From Methanothrix sp. (GTDB lineage Archaea > Halobacteriota > Methanosarcinia > Methanotrichales > Methanotrichaceae), in assembly GCA_028708055.1 (NCBI GenBank), contig JAQVZT010000068.1:1-10913 (forward strand): a stretch of DNA of 10,913 nucleotides, written 5' to 3'. Of the stretch, positions 1 through 4,976 are shown piece by piece. Both the position numbers and the translations under genes were made by a program. The notes beneath the pieces were generated by a model. It searched no databases, was not told the DNA's origin, and worked only from the letters and a program-made list of their open reading frames with translations. Within the stretch, counting starts at the first letter, position 1. Each line of letters opens with the position of its first letter.

Positions 1-262
1 CATAGCCGTCCTTGATGAATACGAACAGCCATTCTCCTGCCTGTCCGCTGACAACAGCAGTGCCGTTTGAGTCTGTGATCCCGCTAAAACTTTTGCCAGC
101 CGCATCCTGGCCGGCAACCTGCACTCCAGATAGGAGGCTGCCATTTAAGTCTCCACCATGCACATAAACCGTTTGGGAAACCTCTTCCCGGGATGATGCC
201 GACGGAATCAAGGTACAGACTGCCAGCAGCATCATTACCGCGAAATAAGAAATTTTTGTCAT
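1..262 (-). CDS. Secreted protein with Ig-like/carboxypeptidase-regulatory-like domain, 3' end cut by window
   Basis: Reading leftward from the ATG at 262 gives 87 uninterrupted codons running off the left edge, so only the N-terminus is visible. It begins MTKISYFAVMMLLAVCTLIP and is followed by SASSRE, a typical Sec signal peptide with likely cleavage after the Ala/Ser-rich stretch. The rest (VYVHGGDLNGSLLSGVQV, then AGKSFSGITDSNGTAVVSG and WLFVFIKDGY) has the alternating pattern of a small beta-sandwich such as the carboxypeptidase regulatory-like or PEGA-type fold, in which a G-x-T-D-x-N-G turn is common. A GGGAG ribosome site lies 8 bases before the ATG. A role at the cell surface is inferred. 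I recall similar sequences in secreted Methanothrix proteins, but I cannot name the full architecture because the C-terminus is missing. Overlapping ORFs in other frames lack this composition. Confidence 0.75.
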   Translation of the reverse strand, partial: MTKISYFAVMMLLAVCTLIPSASSREEVSQTVYVHGGDLNGSLLSGVQVAGQDAAGKSFSGITDSNGTAVVSGQAGEWLFVFIKDGY

Positions 263-324
263 GCGATATTCTCCCTTTCATCATTTTTCATTTCTCATCA
301 ATTATGTATATGCAAACATTTTCC

Positions 325-330
325 CAAAAA
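325..330 (-). terminator. T-run terminator candidate after the repeat-protein gene
   Basis: Thirty bases past the stop codon the minus strand reads CCCATTATTTTTTGGG. This contains a run of six T, as archaeal terminators do, flanked by a short CCCA/TGGG inverted repeat. It would separate the repeat gene from the secreted-protein gene downstream. Confidence 0.35.
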
Positions 331-358
331 ATAATGGGTCTATTAGAGGCTATCCCAT

Positions 359-1018
359 TCAGGTATTCACATTGATTATGACGATCTTTACCTCGGTCTT
401 GCCATCTCTTTCCTTATCACCCATCATGGACTTGATTGGCTTATGCTCCGGTCCCATATGCATTCCGTCTTCACCCATCATGGACTTCTGGCAGCCAAAG
501 GCTTTCTCTTTTCCATCCTGGCCGGGCTGCATCTGCTTTCCGTCCTCGCCCATCATGGACTTCTGGCAGCCGAAGGCTTTCTCTTTTCCATCCTGAGCGG
601 GGCCCATCTGCTTTCCGTCCTCGCCCATCATAGGCTTCTGGCAGAGCTGCTCTTTTCCATCCTGAGCGGGGCCCATCTGCTTTCCATCCTCGCCCATCAT
701 AGGCTTCTGGCAGAGCTGCTCTTTTCCATCCTGTCCGGGATCCATCTGCTTTCCGTCTTCACCCATCATGGACTTCTGGCAGGGCTGCTCTTTTCCATCC
801 TGTCCGGGATCCATCTGCTTTCCGTCTTCACCCATCATGGACTTCTGGCAGAGCTGCTCTTTTCCATCCTGTCCGGGACCCATCTGTGCGCAGTCTTTCA
901 TGAAATTCGGGCAGTCACACTTCTTCTGGTTTTGTCCCATCACATCCGGCATGGAGAGCGCAGGCATGATTAGCATGCATGCAGCCACCAATGCCACAAA
1001 AATACTGATCTTCTTCAT
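359..1018 (-). CDS. Secreted Cys/Met-rich tandem-repeat protein of unknown function
   Basis: 219 residues. Residues 1-22 form a signal peptide (MKKISIFVALVAACMLIMPALS). Next is a short Cys-rich segment with C34, C36 and C43. Residues 47-188 are six tandem repeats: four of 23 residues and two of 25. The consensus is G-P-G-Q-D-G-K-E-Q-L-C-Q-K-S-M-M-G-E-D-G-K-Q-M; the longer units carry K-A-F-G before the Cys. Each repeat has one Cys, three Met and two D-G-K turns. The unique C-terminus (EVKIVIINVNT) is beta-like. The start is firm: a perfect AAGGAGGT lies 9 bases upstream (1028-1035). The Cys/Met content would suit metal or thiol chemistry outside the cell, but this is speculation. I recognise no family. 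The low-complexity repeats keep the opposite strand open too; those ORFs are shadows. It probably has its own promoter near 1095. Confidence 0.8.
   Translation of the reverse strand: MKKISIFVALVAACMLIMPALSMPDVMGQNQKKCDCPNFMKDCAQMGPGQDGKEQLCQKSMMGEDGKQMDPGQDGKEQPCQKSMMGEDGKQMDPGQDGKEQLCQKPMMGEDGKQMGPAQDGKEQLCQKPMMGEDGKQMGPAQDGKEKAFGCQKSMMGEDGKQMQPGQDGKEKAFGCQKSMMGEDGMHMGPEHKPIKSMMGDKERDGKTEVKIVIINVNT
455..880 (-). repeat. Six tandem coding repeats, 69 bp (x4) and 75 bp (x2)
   Basis: Unit boundaries in residues of the host protein are 47-69, 70-92, 93-115, 116-138 (23 each), then 139-163 and 164-188 (25 each). Neighbouring units are nearly identical at DNA level, for example the stretch with TTTTCCATCCTG and CCCATCATGGACTTCTGGCA on the plus strand. 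This points to recent expansion by slippage or unequal recombination. All length differences are multiples of three, so the frame is kept. Confidence 0.9.
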
Positions 1019-1090
1019 TTTTTCACTACCTCCTTAAAGGATCAACTCAACTGATTTGTGAATTGCCCGATATCCACCATCCTTGAACGA

Positions 1091-1099
1091 TATAAAAAG
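1091..1099 (-). promoter_or_regulatory. TATA-like box for the repeat-protein gene
   Basis: The minus strand reads CTTTTTATA here, close to the archaeal box A pattern. Transcription would start about 25 bases downstream, near 1068, giving a leader of roughly 50 bases that includes the AAGGAGGT ribosome site. No clear BRE is visible. Confidence 0.4.
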
Positions 1100-1319
1100 A
1101 TAGAGCAGAACGATTATTTTTTGCAACTGATGCGTCTGGCTAAAGTCGCACTATCGGGTTCAAAACCACATTTAAAGGTTCAGGATGGTTCCAGATGGAC
1201 ATATTATTCATAGTCTATGTTATTTTTTGATTATCTACCGAAATAGCGAGTCTTTTAAGATAATGACCTCATGCATGCCTCTATAGACGAATCCTTTTTC
1301 TTATCAAGTAGTCCTGCCG

Positions 1320-1573
1320 TTATATTAGCCCGGCAATACAAAAGGCGGCAATTTCCACCGCAGCAACGCAAGCAGTAGCCGTGCCATCGAAGATCGGCAG
1401 GGATGGAGATTCGCGGAGGGCATTATAGCCTAAGATGGCACTGTAGCCACAGTGCCTCTCGATCAGCCTGAAGGATGCAAATTTTGCCGGTAGGATAAAA
1501 GAGGCCAGGTCAACATCATCAAGCAAGCTCGGGCGATCCTGCAGAAGAGCTGTTTCGCCCTCGATCCCCAAGC
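1320..1573 (-). pseudogene. Possible C-terminal remnant of an Asp/Glu/hydantoin racemase-family gene
   Basis: A minus-strand stretch is open from a TGA near 1621 to the TAA at 1320. Its last ~46 residues (ERHCGYSAILGYNALRES, then PSLPIFDGTATACVAAVEIA, ending AGLI) follow the pattern of the Asp/Glu racemase C-terminus: a-I-v-L-G-C-x-x-m/l-R-x, then l-P-V-x-D-G-x-x-A-A, then E. This is pattern recall, not a computed match. The first ~37 residues do not look like that family. There is no ATG or ribosome site, and the only start is a TTG at 1571. If the match is real, the piece has lost its N-terminal two thirds and the first catalytic Cys. The position expected to hold the second Cys (LGC) reads LGY, so it would be inactive. 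It may instead be chance coding potential. Confidence 0.25.
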
Positions 1574-1607
1574 TGGCCGGAACAGGAGCGGTTGGTTCGC
1601 CTCTAGG

Positions 1608-1616
1608 TTTAAATAT
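1608..1616 (+). promoter_or_regulatory. TATA-like box upstream of the ferredoxin gene
   Basis: TTTAAATAT, preceded by AGG, resembles an archaeal TATA box. The predicted start near 1640 would leave a leader of about 65 bases. Other AT-rich candidates follow (AATAATTTAGAATA, about 1629-1643), so the exact box is uncertain. Confidence 0.3.
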
Positions 1617-1704
1617 CGTTCAGTGCTAGAATAATTTAGAATATGGATCGACATGAAACGATGTCATGCCGGGATGAAGATCCAAACCAGGATGTGTTTG
1701 CAGA

Positions 1705-1959
1705 ATGGAGCATAAAAGATTGGTTGTTGCGCTGGCAGTTGTCTGCCTTCTGATTGGCTCTGCGTATGCGGTCGCTAAATTAATCCCCGCATCTGTGGAC
1801 GGGAGCAAATGCATAGGATGTGGAGAGTGCGTTGATCAGTGCCCTGCCGGTGCCGTATCGATCGGCGATGATGGGACTGCGGTCGTTGATAAGGAGAAAT
1901 GCACAGGGTGCGGCAAATGTGCCAAATCCTGCCCGGTTAGCGCGATCAGCACGGAATAG
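1705..1959 (+). CDS. Exported or membrane-anchored 2x[4Fe-4S] ferredoxin
   Basis: 84 residues. Two complete bacterial-type ferredoxin motifs are present: C36-x2-C39-x2-C42-x3-C46-P and C66-x2-C69-x2-C72-x3-C76-P, enough to ligate two [4Fe-4S] clusters and carry low-potential electrons. The N-terminus, MEHKRLVVALAVVCLLIGSA followed by YAVAKLIP, is a basic n-region plus a hydrophobic stretch ending S-A-Y-A. This is either a signal peptide or an uncleaved anchor, so the cluster domain should sit outside the membrane. Most methanogen ferredoxins are soluble and cytoplasmic, which makes this one unusual. The start is supported by the signal sequence; the ribosome site is weak (AGGATG about 10 bases upstream). 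No redox partner is encoded beside it, and a T-rich terminator follows, so it is probably transcribed alone. The cluster prediction is firm; the export is inferred from sequence only. Confidence 0.9.
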   Translation: MEHKRLVVALAVVCLLIGSAYAVAKLIPASVDGSKCIGCGECVDQCPAGAVSIGDDGTAVVDKEKCTGCGKCAKSCPVSAISTE

Positions 1960-1960
1960 C

Positions 1961-1976
1961 TCTTTTTCTGTTTTTT
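1961..1976 (+). terminator. T-rich terminator after the ferredoxin gene
   Basis: TCTTTTTCTGTTTTTT begins two bases after the ferredoxin stop codon. It has runs of five and six T without a needed hairpin, the usual archaeal form. Confidence 0.6.
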
Positions 1977-2370
1977 CATAACATTTCGGCGGCAATTGTC
2001 TTTTCGCTCTTCAATGCAAGGGATTTCTCGTTTTGCGCTCTTTCTGGGGCGGGCTTTCCCAGGGAGCAGAAAGCCGCTCGCGGGCCGGGGCGCGTTAGGG
2101 TGCGCGGGCACGTCCGGGAGGCAGAGACTGCAGAAGAGGTCCCGGCTGGAGGTTAAGGGAACGCGGGGAAGGTCAATCCGTTTCGGTGATGAGTATGTTC
2201 CGTCGCCCTTCCCGTCTTAAATTCGCGATCAACTTTTGCCAGATATGACTTGATAACATCACTCATCGCTTATCTCCCTAAGGCGATTGATCTTTTGATC
2301 AGGATAATAATACTGTATGATTAATAATATTCTTATTGGGAAAATGTCTTTACCATTCTTCGTTGAAAGC
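1977..2370. other. 394-base spacer with a GC-rich island and an AT-rich right end
   Basis: No protein-like reading frame is visible on either strand; the open frames here are low-quality Arg/Gly/Ser-rich translations. The middle (about 2045-2216) is markedly GC-rich and hairpin-rich and is listed as a possible RNA. To its right the sequence turns AT-rich, with two small inverted repeats: CGCTTA/TAAGGCG (2267-2285, one-base bulge) and GATCTTTTGATC (2289-2300). These could be regulatory sites for the antitoxin-like gene. Confidence 0.5.
2045..2216 (+). ncRNA. Candidate structured RNA (GC-rich island, strand uncertain)
   Basis: About 170 bases rich in G and C sit between AT-rich flanks without a credible coding frame. 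By eye, three perfect stems can form: GGCTTTC/GAAAGCC (2052-2058 with 2069-2075), CCGGGA/TCCCGG (2114-2119 with 2140-2145) enclosing GCAG-AGA-CTGC (2121-2131), and GGGAAGG/CCTTCCC (2166-2172 with 2207-2213). The stems work on either strand; plus is listed because it tolerates G-U pairs slightly better. I do not see signatures of SRP RNA, RNase P RNA or tRNA. It may be a small regulatory RNA, an antitoxin-gene leader, or merely a GC-rich insertion. Hairpins of this size also arise by chance in GC-rich DNA, so confidence is low. Confidence 0.25.
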
Positions 2371-2574
2371 ATGATTGATATGGAGACAAAGGAATTGATT
2401 TACAGGGAGATTGAGTTTCTCCCTGAGACTTATCTCGAAGAAGTACTTGATTTCATTCATTTTTTAAAGAGAAAAGCATCAAAGGAACGAATGGAGTCGG
2501 CAATATTGAGCGAAACCGTGCTGGCAATGGATTGGCTGAGCCCAGAGGAGGATGAAGCTTGGGAAGATCTGTAA
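2371..2574 (+). CDS. DUF2281/VapB-like antitoxin-type small protein
   Basis: 67 residues from the ATG at 2371. The helix-rich start (METKELIYREIEFLPETYLE, then EVLDFIHFLKRK) matches the pattern of small DUF2281 proteins, which are often antitoxins: a K/E-rich helix, L-P-E/D, then E-V-L-D-F-I-x-F-L-K. The C-terminus (LAMDWLSPEEDEAWEDL) matches the acidic W-L-x-P-E-E-D-E-A-W tail found when such genes precede a MazF/PemK or PIN toxin. In those pairs the tail wraps the toxin and the protein represses its own operon; this is family knowledge, not seen here. Upstream in-frame ATGs at 2317 and 2344 would add unrelated hydrophobic residues; 2371 or 2380 fits the family better. No start has a good ribosome site. 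TATGATTAATAATA at 2316-2329 could be its TATA box. No recognisable toxin follows. Confidence 0.65.
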   Translation: MIDMETKELIYREIEFLPETYLEEVLDFIHFLKRKASKERMESAILSETVLAMDWLSPEEDEAWEDL

Positions 2575-2735
2575 AATATTCGAGGTTTTGCAGAAAATTT
2601 GAGAACGGCCTCCTTGAGAAAAGGAGGACTGCCTTGTATGGTGAAATCTCATCTGCGGCCTTAAGATTAAGAGCAGTGCCACATGATCCCAATTTGCAGG
2701 AATGGAGTCCGGTGATCATCGATGCCTACTCATAG
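2559..2735 (+). pseudogene. 58-codon ORF in the toxin position, possibly a decayed toxin remnant
   Basis: A TTG-initiated frame overlaps the last 16 bases of the antitoxin-like gene and ends 10 bases inside the 3' end of the convergent nuclease gene. It starts GRSVKYSRFCRKFENGLLEK and continues RRTALYGEISSAALRLRAV. The order G-R-x-V-K followed about 20 residues later by K-R-R-x-A-L resembles the beginning of MazF/PemK toxins (GRFVKGD, PFPFSDL, KRRPAL), but the intervening hydrophobic strand and the rest of the fold are absent. A second possible start, the ATG at 2552 (MKLGKICKIF), stops after 16 codons. I read this as a broken toxin gene or an unknown small ORF; evidence is weak. Confidence 0.25.
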
Positions 2736-3178
2736 GGACCAAGGAAACGCTCTCCATTGAAATGAATTATGTGGGTGGGAAACTGAGCAATCCAAACTTC
2801 TGTTTCCCAATCGATATCTGAGATGTATTTTGAGAACGTCTCGCGATCAGGGAAGGCTGTAACGAAAATTAGACCAATTCCCGGCTTCTTGAACAGATCG
2901 CTCAGCTCCTTATGCCTCTTTACATCAATCGTTCCTGAACTGGTGACGGCTTCGATCAGGAAAATCCATTTTCGTTTAGGATTGTAAACGATGACATCAG
3001 GAATCCTGTTATGTTCATCCAGAACTATGTCCAGGTTTGATTTAAGTGAGCCAATTGCTGCTTTTCTTTGCCGCTCATTGTTGTCGTTTGCATAGATAAT
3101 TGAGCCACCCGGAATATATCGGGGGCAGAAATCCTCCGTAATGCTCTTGACCAAATCGTTGGGGGCAAATGTCGCCAT
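2726..3178 (-). CDS. Stand-alone BsuBI/PstI-type restriction endonuclease domain
   Basis: 150 residues corresponding to the catalytic C-terminal domain of the BsuBI/PstI type II restriction enzyme family. Family hallmarks in order: F-C-P-R-Y-I-P-G-G near 17-25; V-L-D-E-H-N-R-I-P-D at 52-61; a hydrophobic strand leading to L-I-E-A-V-T-S (74-80), where D61 and E76 fit the PD-(D/E)XK-type core; K-R-H-K-E-L (87-92); F-V-T-A-F-P-D-R (105-112); W-E-T-E-V-W-I-A (124-131); and H-F-N-G-E-R-F-L-G-P-Y (139-149). Full-length members run to a little over 300 residues with an N-terminal winged-helix region, which is absent here. A perfect AGGAGGTG lies 8 bases before the ATG (3187-3194), so translation really seems to begin here. 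No modification methyltransferase is in the window. It lies 54 bases downstream of the aspartate dehydrogenase gene on the same strand. It may cut DNA, or be a domesticated or regulatory nuclease. Confidence 0.88.
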   Translation of the reverse strand: MATFAPNDLVKSITEDFCPRYIPGGSIIYANDNNERQRKAAIGSLKSNLDIVLDEHNRIPDVIVYNPKRKWIFLIEAVTSSGTIDVKRHKELSDLFKKPGIGLIFVTAFPDRETFSKYISDIDWETEVWIAQFPTHIIHFNGERFLGPYE

Positions 3179-3186
3179 TTTTTATG

Positions 3187-3194
3187 CACCTCCT
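3187..3194 (-). promoter_or_regulatory. Consensus ribosome binding site of the nuclease gene
   Basis: The minus strand reads AGGAGGTG, fully complementary to the 16S rRNA 3' end, 8 bases from the ATG at 3178. It decides the start of this unusually short BsuBI/PstI homolog. Confidence 0.8.
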
Positions 3195-3232
3195 GATTGC
3201 CACACGAAAAAAGCGACGAATTACTGCTACCT

Positions 3233-4045
3233 TTACGTCCCTATCTTCACCGGCTCCACAATTGACCGCAGGGTGGCAATGGCGGATAGCGCCGCCAGGT
3301 AGCTGGTCTTGGGATTTCTGGGCGAGGGGACATTCTCCACCAGGGTTGCGATCCTTCCGAAGCTGCCCTCCACCACAATCTCATGTCGGTTCACGTGAAT
3401 ATTCGGATCGGCAACGATCCTCACCCGCACCTCGCTCTCTCCCGCCGCCAGGAAGAGCGTAGCAGCTACGTTGACGTTGGCAGGAAATGCCTTCACTGCG
3501 GCGAGCGCGCTCCCCTCAAAGATCTGCGTCGGCCCGGCGAGGGTATCGATGTCGATCTTGTTCTCCAAAATGTAGGGCGCGCCCTTTAGCCCCGCGGGAT
3601 TCTTGGTGGTCGTGAGAGTCACCGATCGAATGGTGCCGATGCTCGCAGATTTGAGGCCGTCCAGCCCGGATATAGCTCCGGAGGGGAGATAGACCCGAGC
3701 GCCATGCTCCTTGGCGAGGGCCTTGATCTCGGCGAACAGCTCGCCGTTAGCAAGCGCTCCCACGCTCATGATCATCAGCTTTTTTCCCGCGACCAGTGCT
3801 GCCCTGGCAATGGCAGGAACAGCTTTCTGGCTCGCTGCCTCAACGACAACATCCGAGAGGCTCACCAGCTCATCAAGCTTGACCTTGGCCGGCTTATGCT
3901 GCAAGCTGTTGATCAGCGCTGCTGCCGTTTCCGGATTATGATCGCATACTGCAACTAGATTCGCATCAAACGCACTGGAGTCTACCGCCTTGGCGATCTC
4001 AGCTCCGATAGCGCCGCACCCGACAAGCCCGATCTTGAGAGGCAT
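3233..4045 (-). CDS. nadX: L-aspartate dehydrogenase (NAD biosynthesis)
   Basis: 270 residues, the usual length. It oxidises L-aspartate with NAD(P)+ to iminoaspartate, which quinolinate synthase NadA condenses with dihydroxyacetone phosphate. The N-terminal Rossmann fold shows KIGLVGCGAIG (4-14) and the A-V-C-D strand end (32-35). The family's catalytic half shows Y-L-P-S-G-A-I-S-G-L-D-G (119-130), T-T-T-K-N-P (145-150), F-P-A-N-V-N-V-A-A-T (187-196) and A-D-P-N-I-H-V-N-R-H-E (212-222), which includes the conserved His region near H217/H221. This route replaces the oxygen-using aspartate oxidase NadB and is typical of anaerobic archaea. The gene diverges from nadC over 40 bases, which agrees with a shared pathway. 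No Shine-Dalgarno precedes the ATG, so the mRNA may be leaderless. A six-T run 28 bases after the stop (minus strand) may partly terminate before the nuclease gene. Confidence 0.95.
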   Translation of the reverse strand: MPLKIGLVGCGAIGAEIAKAVDSSAFDANLVAVCDHNPETAAALINSLQHKPAKVKLDELVSLSDVVVEAASQKAVPAIARAALVAGKKLMIMSVGALANGELFAEIKALAKEHGARVYLPSGAISGLDGLKSASIGTIRSVTLTTTKNPAGLKGAPYILENKIDIDTLAGPTQIFEGSALAAVKAFPANVNVAATLFLAAGESEVRVRIVADPNIHVNRHEIVVEGSFGRIATLVENVPSPRNPKTSYLAALSAIATLRSIVEPVKIGT

Positions 4046-4052
4046 CGGAGGC

Positions 4053-4059
4053 TATAAAT
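4053..4059 (+). promoter_or_regulatory. TATA box of nadC in the nadX-nadC divergent gap
   Basis: TATAAAT lies 27 bases before the nadC ATG at 4086, which places transcription start almost at the ATG and implies a leaderless mRNA. The same AT core read on the minus strand (TTTATAG) lies only about 10 bases from the nadX start, too close to drive it from its annotated ATG. The two promoters must therefore overlap or share regulatory DNA. Confidence 0.55.
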
Positions 4060-4085
4060 CAATTGGACATCAAAACCTTTGCGGT

Positions 4086-4907
4086 ATGCTAACCACTGAG
4101 CTGGAGAGATTTGTGGCCGAGGACCTGGGGGAGTGGGATGACTCCAGCACACTCGTCCCGGAGATCGAAGCCGTGGCGGGAGTCGTTGCCAGAGAAGACT
4201 GCATAATCAGCGGCCTATTCGAAGCGCAGGAGATATTTGCCTACTTCCGGCTAACGGCCACGCCACTGTTCGATGACGGGGAGTTCGTTCCCGCCGGGTC
4301 CCAGGTCATCACCATCAGAGGAAGCGCGAGAAGCATCCTCCAATCGGAGAGACTCGCCCTTAACTTCATGGCTCGGATGAGCGGCATCTCCACATTAACC
4401 CGGCAATGCACTCTTCTTGCCGGCAGAAGGGTGCGCATCGCCGCAACCCGCAAAACCACTCCCGGCTTTAGGGCATTTGAAAAAAAGGCGGTCTTCCTGG
4501 GCGGCGGCGATACGCATCGGTTCAATCTCTCCGACGCCGTGCTCATCAAGGACAATCACATAGCGATTCTGGGGCTGGAGGAATGCCTGCGCCGAGCCAG
4601 AGAGCGCGCAAGCTTTACCAAGAAGATAGAGGTGGAGATTGAAAACGCCGCGGACATGATTAAAGCTGCCAGATGCGGAGCCGATATTATCATGTTTGAC
4701 AACATGTCCCCAGAAGAGATTGCGCGCGGTGTAGAGCAGCTGCAGGAGACGGGTCTCCGAGATCGTCTGCTTCTGGAGGCTTCCGGTGGGATAACCATTG
4801 ACAATCTGTCCGAATATGCCGCCTGTGGAGTGGATGTGATCTCCCTGGGGGCTCTTACCAGGGACGCAAAATGGATCGACCTGAGCCTGGAGATGCAAGT
4901 GCACTAA
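4086..4907 (+). CDS. nadC: Nicotinate-nucleotide pyrophosphorylase (carboxylating)
   Basis: 273 residues, normal family length. It converts quinolinate plus PRPP to nicotinate mononucleotide, CO2 and pyrophosphate. The N-terminal open-faced sandwich (about 1-100) ends in N-F-M-A-R-M-S-G-I-S-T (93-103). The barrel carries the substrate-binding block A-T-R-K-T-T-P-G-F-R-A (120-130), the basic F-E-K-K-A-V-F-L-G-G-G-D-T-H-R-F-N-L (131-148) and L-I-K-D-N-H (153-158). These are followed by E-V-E (182-184), F-D-N-M (204-207), L-E-A-S-G-G-I (230-236) and G-V-D-V-I-S-L-G-A-L-T (248-258). These Arg, Lys and His residues are the expected PRPP and quinolinate contacts. The start at 4086 (MLTTELERFV) fits homologs; a longer frame starting at 3990 would run through nadX and is rejected. 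No ribosome site is present, consistent with a leaderless mRNA. Confidence 0.95.
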   Translation: MLTTELERFVAEDLGEWDDSSTLVPEIEAVAGVVAREDCIISGLFEAQEIFAYFRLTATPLFDDGEFVPAGSQVITIRGSARSILQSERLALNFMARMSGISTLTRQCTLLAGRRVRIAATRKTTPGFRAFEKKAVFLGGGDTHRFNLSDAVLIKDNHIAILGLEECLRRARERASFTKKIEVEIENAADMIKAARCGADIIMFDNMSPEEIARGVEQLQETGLRDRLLLEASGGITIDNLSEYAACGVDVISLGALTRDAKWIDLSLEMQVH

Positions 4908-4930
4908 GAGCAAGATTCAAATCAAGAAAG

Positions 4931-4938
4931 GATATAAG
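4931..4938 (+). promoter_or_regulatory. TATA-like box of the CARDB-like surface protein gene
   Basis: GATATAAG, preceded by AAAG (a plausible purine-rich BRE), would start transcription near 4960. This lies between the two possible start codons (4950 and 4977) and favours the second. Confidence 0.4.
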
Positions 4939-4976
4939 CCAGAGAGAAAATGCACATAGAAAGGGTGTCAACCAAG

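Larger units (their letters stand above)
1019..1704. other. 686-base spacer, mostly AT-rich, no convincing intact gene
   Basis: This stretch holds the ribosome site and probable promoter of the repeat-protein gene at its left end and the probable ferredoxin promoter at its right end. Between about 1320 and 1600 it is GC-richer and contains an open minus-strand stretch that may be a decayed gene (listed separately). A GGGTTCAAAACC near 1156 resembles a tRNA T-loop, but no acceptor stem or anticodon arm accompanies it. I see nothing else supportable here. Confidence 0.6.

Noticed and set aside
84..284. Minus-strand 66-residue frame starting MMKGRISHDK
   Set aside because: It overlaps, in another frame, the better ORF from 262, which has a signal peptide, a ribosome site and a natural beta-domain sequence. 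The ATG of this frame lies in the ribosome-site region.
443..973. Long plus-strand frame opposite the repeat-protein gene, itself repetitive
   Set aside because: It is the antisense of the 69/75-base repeats; a repeat unit that is a multiple of three keeps several frames open. It lacks a ribosome site, and the minus frame has a signal peptide and AAGGAGGT.
1150..1170. GGGTTCAAAACC resembling a tRNA T-loop
   Set aside because: No matching acceptor stem, D-arm or anticodon arm within tRNA distance on either strand.
2180..2216. GTGATGA as a C box of a C/D guide RNA
   Set aside because: No D box (CTGA) at the needed distance and no internal C'/D' pair before the sequence turns AT-rich.
1996..2220. 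Plus-strand 74-residue frame over the GC-rich island
   Set aside because: TTG start, no ribosome site, Arg/Ser/Gly-rich composition typical of non-coding GC-rich DNA.
3990..4085. N-terminal extension of nadC
   Set aside because: It would run through the start of nadX and encode a Pro/Ile-rich segment not found in NadC; the TATA box lies inside it.
4395..4913. Long minus-strand frames opposite nadC
   Set aside because: No ribosome site or family pattern; nadC itself is unmistakable on the plus strand.
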